Below are positions 57,692 through 64,000 of a DNA stretch of 64,000 nt, one piece after another. The notes beneath the pieces are model-generated. The model saw only the letters and a program-made list of their open reading frames with translations, ran no database searches and was not told where the DNA came from. The translations under genes and the position numbers were made by a program. The number at the start of each line of letters is the position of its first letter. Position 1 is the stretch's first letter. The stretch is from the NCBI GenBank assembly GCA_022818135.1, contig JAFMSR010000008.1, positions 13,770,472-13,834,471 on the forward strand, read 5' to 3'. Origin of the DNA: Saxidomus purpurata (Eukaryota > Mollusca > Bivalvia > Venerida > Veneridae).

Positions 57692-59205
57692 TTTTTAGCT
57701 CGACTATTCGAAGAATAAGGAGGCTATTGCACTCGCCCCAGCGTCGGCGTCGGCGTCTGCGTTGGTTAAAGTTTTTAATAAAGTCAAATATCTTGAATAC
57801 TATCAAAGGTATTGACTTGAAACTCAAACTATATGTTTACCATCAACATCTACACCTGAGCAAACAATCCCAATAACTCTGTTTTGATTTTTGACAGATT
57901 TATGCCCCTTTTTAACTTAGAATTTTTGGTTAAAGTTTTTTATAAATTCAAATATCTTGCATATTATCAAAGGTATTGACATGAAACTCAAAATATATCT
58001 TTACCATTAACATCTACACCTGAGCAAATAATCCCCATAACTCTGTTTTGATTTTTGACAGATTTATGCCCCTTTTTAACTTAGAATTTTTGGTTAAAGT
58101 TTTTTATAAATTCAAATATCTTGTATATTATCAAAGGTATTGACTTGAAACTCAAAATATATCTTTACCATCAACATCTACACCTGAGGAAACAATCAGC
58201 ATAACTCTGTTTTGATTTTTGACAGATTTATGCCCCTTTTTATCTTAGAATTTTTGTTAAGTTTTTTATAAATTCAAATATCTTGCATATTATCAAAGGT
58301 ATTGACTTGAAACTCAAAATATATCTTTACCATCAACATCTACACCTGAGGAAACAATCAGCATAACTCTGTTTTGATTTTTGACAGATTTATGCCCCTT
58401 TTTATCTTAGAATTTTTGTTAAGTTTTTTATAAATTCAAATATCTTGCATATTATCAAAGGTATTGACTTGAAACTCAAAATATATCTTTACCATCAACA
58501 TCTGCACCTGAGGAAACAATCCTCATAACTCCGTTTTGATTTTTGACAGATTTATGCCCCTCTTTAACTTAGAATTTTTTGTTGAAGATTTTTTAAATTT
58601 AAATATCTTGAATAGACTTAAAACTGTGTCTACCATCAACATCATCATCTGAGCAAACAATCCCCATAACTCTGTTTTTATTTTTGACAGATTTATGCCC
58701 CTTTTTAACTTTGATTTTTTTATGGACTTGAAACTGAAAATGTATGTTTACTGTCAACATCTTCCCCAATGTTTTTGATTTTTGACATATTTATGCCCCT
58801 TTTAACTTAGAATTTTGTCACAGTTTTTACCAGACTAACATGGAAATACTCGAAATGGCTTTCTTTTGAAATATCATGAATAATTATGCAGCATGCAGCG
58901 GTCATGCTCTTTTATATAATTCAATACATATCAATTTTGAAAAGTTACAAAGTTATTCATGATCAAATTTACAAGGTTATATATTTCTTTGAAATTATCC
59001 CCTCCTTCTCCCTCCAGTTGGCTTACAGAATCCAGAGTAAGGCTTTGAATGTAATGTACATTTACAAAGATCTTTGAACAAGTTTCATATCTTTGACCTT
59101 TATTGTTATAGACAATTACACAATACTCCTGTTCTTAGGCAAAAAACCCATTTTACCAACAACCTTTCGAATAGTCGAGCGTGCTGTCATGTGACAGCTC
59201 TTGTT
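57692..59205 (+). repeat. Tandem-core repeat, family F, full-length copy 2
   Basis: The left end is TTTTTAGCTCGACTATTCGA with a TATTC-GAA-GAATA stem, then CCAGCGTCGGCGTCGGCGTC. Six to seven units of about 160 bp follow, as in copy 1 at 39,627. The right end has TCGAATAGTCGAGCGTGC, complementary to the left end, and the perfect hairpin GCTGTCATGTGACAGC with CTCTTGTT at 59,198-59,205. No protein coding. Confidence 0.93.
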
Positions 59206-59763
59206 ATTTAATCTGTGACACGGTTCAGTTGATTAGGGAGAAGTGTATAAAATGCAGTAAATATATTATCCAGGTCTCGACACTAATGGGGTCCCGGAAT
59301 CCCAGATTTTAGTGAGTGACACTAATTCTTTCAGCTGGGTGTACCGCCAGGATCCCTATTTTTTATAAACGACAACAATTTTCATAACTCCACATGTTTG
59401 CTGAACCTCAAGCTTTGATTCCCGGGAATTTTCTCTTGTGTGTCACGAGTCTCAACAATATCGCCATGTCAGTCAAAAACCGACCGTTGGCTATTGGATA
59501 ACATACGAAAGTTGGTGGAGCGCCGTAACAAGTCTTGGTGGTTTCACCGTGGGTCATAAATTGATTGTCGTCTGTTATTTGATATACGAAAAAGGGCGGA
59601 GCTTATTGGTCACTACCTGTCAGATAGCACTTTGCAGTCTTGGTCGTTATCAAAGGTGTTAATTGATAAACAATGATAAAACTGAAAAATGATAGACCCC
59701 GTTGAATTTCTATAGTGTTTGTAACACAGATCAATCACCAGCCGACTCTGACTCTGTTTTTTT
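59206..59763. repeat. Dispersed repeat related to 30,230-30,910
   Basis: The part 59,455-59,710 matches the host repeat of the hAT-type MITE and lacks that insertion. Direct flanks (59,206-59,454) are only weakly related. Confidence 0.6.
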
Positions 59764-60130
59764 TATTCAGAGGGCATGTTACAACCACCTTGGTTCAAGT
59801 TCAAGGTCACAACCAGAGATCAAAGGTCATATGCCTATATTTTGTGTTGCTCCATATCTCTTGAACCCCTTGAAGAATTTTAAAATAATTCACTAGTCAC
59901 CACAAATATTCATCATATTGAGACAATGTGCAGAGCACATGTAACAACCACCTTGGTGCAAGGTCAAGGTCATTGTTACTAAAAATAGAAAAATGGTTTC
60001 TGCTCAATAATTCAAGTTAAGAGTGACCACATGCAATGAAACTTGATGTGTAGGTAGCTTGTGTGGAGAGGAAGCTTGGGATTGCATTGCCTGTTACTAT
60101 AGTGTTAAGGTCACTGTAACAGAAAATAGA
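59764..60130 (+). repeat. Tandem-core repeat, family H (about 170-bp units)
   Basis: Two units share GTTACAACCACCTTGGTTCA / GTAACAACCACCTTGGTGCA, 'CAAGGTCAAGGTCA' and 'CATATTGAGACAATGTGCAG'. It abuts a family A head. Confidence 0.75.
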
Positions 60131-60137
60131 ATTTTCC

Positions 60138-60629
60138 TTTAGCTCACCTGGCATTGCCAGGATGAGCTTTTCTAATGCATGATTGTCCGTTGGCTGTCGT
60201 CCATCATCCGTCAACATTTTTATTCAAACAACATCTCCTCTCAAACCATTGGGCTTTTATAAGAAAAACTTTACAAACTTTACTCTGAAGCCAAAGGGCC
60301 TAGATCTGAGATATTTGGCTTGACTATTGTAGCATTGCCTAGTTGACCTCTACTAGGTTTGCTCATATCATGACCCCTGGGTCGAACTGAACCAGCACGG
60401 GGGGTCTCTTGATTTTACATGGTGTGTGGGGGGGGGGGGGGGGGAGGTCACTTGATTTCACACAGGCTTATATAGGGAAAACTTAAAAAAAACACAAGGC
60501 CCGTAGGCAGAGCTTAGATATAATGGAATGTTGCTAAACCTCTACGAGTTATGTTAAAATCATGACCCCTTGTATTATTGGCAATTGAAATACAGGTGAG
60601 CAATATAGGGCCATCTTGGCCCTCTTGTT
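60138..60629 (+). repeat. Tandem-core repeat, family A, short complete copy
   Basis: The left hairpin is TTAGCTCACCTGGCATTGCC with its partner GGATGAGCT. About two units follow, a G run of 16 sits near 60,427-60,444, and the right end is GGGCCATCTTGGCCC with CTCTTGTT at 60,622-60,629. Confidence 0.88.
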
Positions 60630-61734
60630 TAGTTTTTAAATTGTTTCAAGCAAAAATATTGTAGGTTTTTTTTCAAGGGGGGTGGGGGGTCAAGGTCACT
60701 GTTACTAAGACTATATTAAAAAGAGGCTTTTATTTTTAGTTTATGAATTATTTTCAGTAAAAAAAATATTTATTTTTTTGATAGGGGGAGGGGTAATTTT
60801 AGAATTTTTTAAATTTTATAATTACTACAGCATTTATTACGCTCAGTTTACTATTTGACATTAATCCAGGTTAAAGATTGCAAAAACAGTGAAAATAAAA
60901 ATTGTAATCCGCGGTTATTTCACTGAGAAAACTTTGTACTTCACTGGAAAACAAAATAATAGCAAGATTTAGCAACCCTTAAAATTTAAACTGATTGGCC
61001 TTTAAAAACTAATCATGTAATTTGTTTGGCCTTATAGCTAGGTCACTAATAATGATATTGTTCTTTTTTAAACTGCATTAGAGAGCTATATTAGTAAATG
61101 AATGGTTCAATGCAGCTGGCTATAAAATGATAAAGGGATTAAACATCCTTCACTTTTAACTATGTAAACCATAAATACAACTGATATCTATAAGGAAAAT
61201 AAATGATCAGTTATAATATTCAGAATTTATTTCTTTTCATATTATATTACCTAAATTAAAATTGTTTTAAATATTATTTAATAATATTTTCTTATGATGG
61301 CAAAAAAACATGTTACCAAACGAGCAGTTTCTTGGTGAGTAGCAACATTTTTGTTTTTAATTATTAAGATTAGTATTGTGACACGCATCAGTGAAGAAAG
61401 AACTTTATAATACAGTTTATAAAAAAAAAAGGTTTGTAATATTATATATGCTGGCAGAGTGACTTTCCACCTGACGGAGGTTTAATATAGATTAAAATAT
61501 GAAGAAAGCTACAAATAGTTGGTAAGTTACAGCTTCACTATACAAAATTTTTGTTTGAATCAGTTTAAGCACTTGTGATTTTACAAAGTGCCGGTCATTT
61601 TACCGGTCAAACTATGGGTACAAAAACAGAGCAGTAACTTTTTCAAGATGAAGATCTAGTTTTCATAAGTATTAATGAATAATAAAATAAAACATTTCTG
61701 TCAGTAAAACATGTTGATGCCTTATATCAATTCC
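60630..61734. other. No recognised feature
   Basis: AT-rich sequence with short G and A runs (60,680-60,800). A GGGGTCAAGGTCACTG word near 60,686-60,704 is probably a repeat remnant. Confidence 0.4.
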
Positions 61735-61995
61735 CCTGTTTTAGATATTAACAGGTTGATGAACTGCCTGCATGGTCCACCAGTAAAGGTGACTTGTAAC
61801 CACTAAACCTCTTAAATTGAGGGTCATAGGTTTGAGCACTTCTACTGACTTCTCTCTAAATGTGACAAAGTTGGCAGATACTTACAAAGGATGCGAGTCT
61901 CACAGGTCCTTCCCAGCAACAATGGTTAAATCCAAACTGTCTGCCTTCAATTAAATGATGGGTGTTAAACCTAAGGTGGAAAAAGCCTGACTGAT
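61735..61995 (+). repeat. Probable tRNA-derived SINE
   Basis: GGTCCACCAGTAAAGGTGAC and then AGGGTCATAGGTTTGAGCAC resemble a diverged tRNA head with a B-box-like end. A body with AAGGATGCGAGTCTCACAGG and ATGATGGGTGTTAAACC follows. Stems are not intact. Confidence 0.45.
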
Positions 61996-62734
61996 ACTTG
62001 AGTGTACATTAGCAGTGGCATGTGCACAAAATGTTATTTAAACCAGTACATGGCCTAGCATGAAAACATTCTTATTTTACATTTACTTGCCTCATGTACA
62101 ACGAGTAAAGGCTCAAACCCTGTATGGGCAGTGGTTGCATTTACTTAGAATTTTTATGTTTTTGACTTGCTCACTCACAATCTCCAATTTGTGGGATCCT
62201 ATGTATATGTGTTCAAGCTACAATGGACAGGAAACTGATAGTTTTCTGTATCTAGTATGTACTATAAGATGCTGTGTTGTAAAATGTTATTTTATTTCAG
62301 TGTCATATGATTTCATTAACATGACAATATACAGGAAATGTGTTCAAGTGGCGACTATCAATTTCAGTTCTGTAGTACTGTTAATTCTTTATGTAAGCTG
62401 TTTTTAATTACCTAAGATGGTGATTGATGTTGACTTGTTGGCCAAAGTTATAAATGACTCTAATGGTTAATGCTTGCAGAAAATTTTGAAAAGATCACTG
62501 GAAGCTCTATACTAGTTACTAAGTAATCAACACGCCCACATGATTATATGCTTGCCCTCATGATTATATATGCTTCACCATTCAAAATTTTACTCATACC
62601 ACTTACCCATTTACATATGGGGTCTTATCTCCAAAATTGATTCAAATAAAACTGGATCTATAGATATGAACCTAGCAACTCTTAAGTGTAATGAATTTTG
62701 ACAAAATCTTTGCTTTTTTTAGACGAATTTATTT
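61996..62734. other. No recognised feature
   Basis: The frame at 62,060-62,407 is open for 115 codons but has no recognisable domain and uses hydrophobic, AT-driven codons. Confidence 0.4.
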
Positions 62735-62815
62735 TAGCTTGATTGTGAAGAAAGCTTGAAGCTTAGCGAGTCACTCTCTATCCCCTTCCTGGAAAAACCA
62801 GTATTCGGGTGGCAT
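62735..62815 (-). repeat. SINE body fragment, same family as 32,345-32,530
   Basis: GTGAAGAAAGCTTGAAGCTT, 'GAGTCACTCTC' and 'CTTCCTGGAAAAACCAGTAT' match the SINE body at 32,380-32,445. The tRNA-like head is missing. Confidence 0.7.
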
Positions 62816-63559
62816 TGCTTATTGTTATCCTCAAAACTAGTGAAGATACTGGATTCATTGACACATCTTTGGAAGAGGGGGTGGGGTGCGTGGGTTATTT
62901 AACAAGGTCATAGCATCAAGTCTTAAAAAGTCTGACTTGTATTTGGTAAAATTTCGTCTTTCGGGTACTTTAAAAATCCTCAGGTTAGTGTCAGCTGGAT
63001 TCAGTACTTCTGCAGATACTGGAATGAAGGTAATGGAACGGGTAAAAAATTCATGGGAACAATACCCATACCGGTATTCAGTCAGGTTTTCCAATGGAAA
63101 AACAATTCTCACATTGATTAATGCTGGTGGCATGAGGCATTATTTTTGTCTGATCAATAATTTGAGGATTATAGTTCACATCAAGTTTTCACCATATTTG
63201 GTTGCAATGTTTATCAATTCAATAACCAGCCTGATTGGTTAATTCACTCCAGAGTTATGGCCCTTTTTAAAAATTTTACCAAATTGACAGTGTCCAATCT
63301 CCACATGAATATCTGTTATACAATCAGAACCAAACATTTAGCACAATCTTGTGACACAATCTCTATGACAAGAACAAAACCAGCATTATAGGCCAGTTAA
63401 TTTAAGAGTTTTTCCCCCTTAATTGTCAAATACTGACAAAAATGACATTGGCTTTATGGCAGTGCCTCATTTATTGTTCTGAATTGTATTTTTGACAAAG
63501 TTATATACTGTTACAACAAAGGCTTCTTTTTTTGTATTCACCGCAGTAAAATTGTAATT
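62816..63559. other. No recognised gene
   Basis: Two overlapping open frames on opposite strands (62,855-63,133 minus; 62,886-63,242 plus) have no recognised homology or splice signals. Confidence 0.4.
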
Positions 63560-63796
63560 TTTTGCTCTACTGGACGTTCAGCAGAGCTAATGCCGTGGTG
63601 GTTTGTCCATCATACATCTGTCCTGCAACCTGTAAATGATCTGTATTGAAATTCAGCCATGCTGTGGGAAAACCAATTGTCCTACAGCCAACTATTCTAA
63701 AACCTCAATAACAGGGTCATATTTTCCAAAAGATTTTAACAAAACTTACTCAGAACAGTCCAGTTGAGCAATACTGGCTGTTATGGGCCTCTTGTT
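63560..63796 (+). repeat. Short interspersed repeat, family I
   Basis: The left end is a stem-loop, GCTCTACTGGACGTTCAGCAGAGC (63,563-63,586). The right end is ACTGGCTGTTATGGGCCTCT with CTCTTGTT at 63,789-63,796. One unit only, about 237 bp. A reversed relative lies at 25,405-25,860. Confidence 0.78.
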
Positions 63797-64000
63797 CATT
63801 CTTGTACCAGTCACAATGTGCGGTTGAAAAGTTAAATAAATAAATAAAAGTTGTGGTAATCTTTCGTCAGCAATAACAGGATTGAACAGGACATTACCTG
63901 TGTCACCATATTTTTAACATGCCACAACTTAGGTACGAGGCGATGTACTTTAAACAGGGATTTTGTTTTCTTATCAAAATTCTACAAAAACCTGCAAATT
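63797..64000. other. No recognised feature
   Basis: AT-rich sequence with an AAATAAATAAATAAA tail near 63,835. Confidence 0.4.

Noticed and set aside
62060..62407. 115-codon hydrophobic frame
   Set aside because: Hydrophobicity follows from AT-rich codons; no membrane-protein family pattern or start context.
62855..63242. Overlapping frames on opposite strands, up to 118 codons
   Set aside because: No recognised motif, no splice borders, and overlap on both strands suggests chance.

Overview
The window looks like nuclear DNA of a bivalve mollusc. It is AT-rich and gene-poor. It is packed with interspersed repeats of the kind seen in clams and oysters: elements with a core of 140-180 bp tandem units, tRNA-derived SINE pieces, decayed LINEs and MITEs. 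The few protein-coding signals are animal-type genes with short exons, GT-AG introns and long repeat-filled introns. No bacterial, organellar or CRISPR features were seen.

Four protein-coding loci can be supported. (1) At 3.0-3.8 kb (+) lie the last two coding exons of a potato-inhibitor-I (eglin c / CI-2 type) serine protease inhibitor; its 5' exon was not found. (2) At 11.6-26.9 kb (-), probably reaching 33.5 kb, is an NXT1/NXT2 (p15) mRNA-export cofactor gene. Exons 2-4 join in perfect phase across introns of 11.0 kb and 3.9 kb. A CpG-rich, promoter-like first exon is proposed at 33.5 kb. (3) At 23.4-25.0 kb (-), inside NXT intron 2 and on the same strand, is a complete intronless gene for a 535-residue ankyrin-repeat protein with a C-terminal SOCS box. 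(4) At 56.2 kb (+) is a short predicted exon of unknown identity whose 3' end and splice donor have been amplified into a 44-bp tandem array.

Repeats by region. 0-11 kb: tandem-core elements, a local duplication and one inserted TIR element. 12-15.5 kb: a satellite of diverged 17-bp half-units inside NXT intron 3, interrupted by a pogo-like MITE with an exact TA duplication. 16-22.7 kb: several tandem-core families and SINE pieces. 26.9-28.1 kb: a 25-bp minisatellite in the proposed NXT intron 1. 28.6-32.5 kb: nested transposon debris including a hAT-type MITE. 39.2-43.0 kb: a 3.8-kb TIR element with an 8-bp duplication, carrying another repeat inside. 43.4-44.3 kb: an implausible homopolymer tract, probably a sequencing or assembly artefact. 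49.2-51.4 kb: a 2.3-kb TIR element inserted at TA inside a tandem repeat. 52-64 kb: more tandem-core families, a decayed LINE and SINE pieces.

The most interesting points are these. First, several otherwise unrelated tandem-core families share a terminal stem-loop followed by CTCTTGTT, and four also share a TTAGCTC-type or closely related other end, which suggests one mobilising machinery. Second, nuclear-receptor-like motifs (TCAAGGTCA and palindromic GGTCAnnnTGACC) recur across families. Third, 11 consensus splice donors are arrayed behind a single exon. Fourth, several transposon insertions have empty sites that can be read from the sequence itself. All family assignments come from reading motifs; no database search was run.
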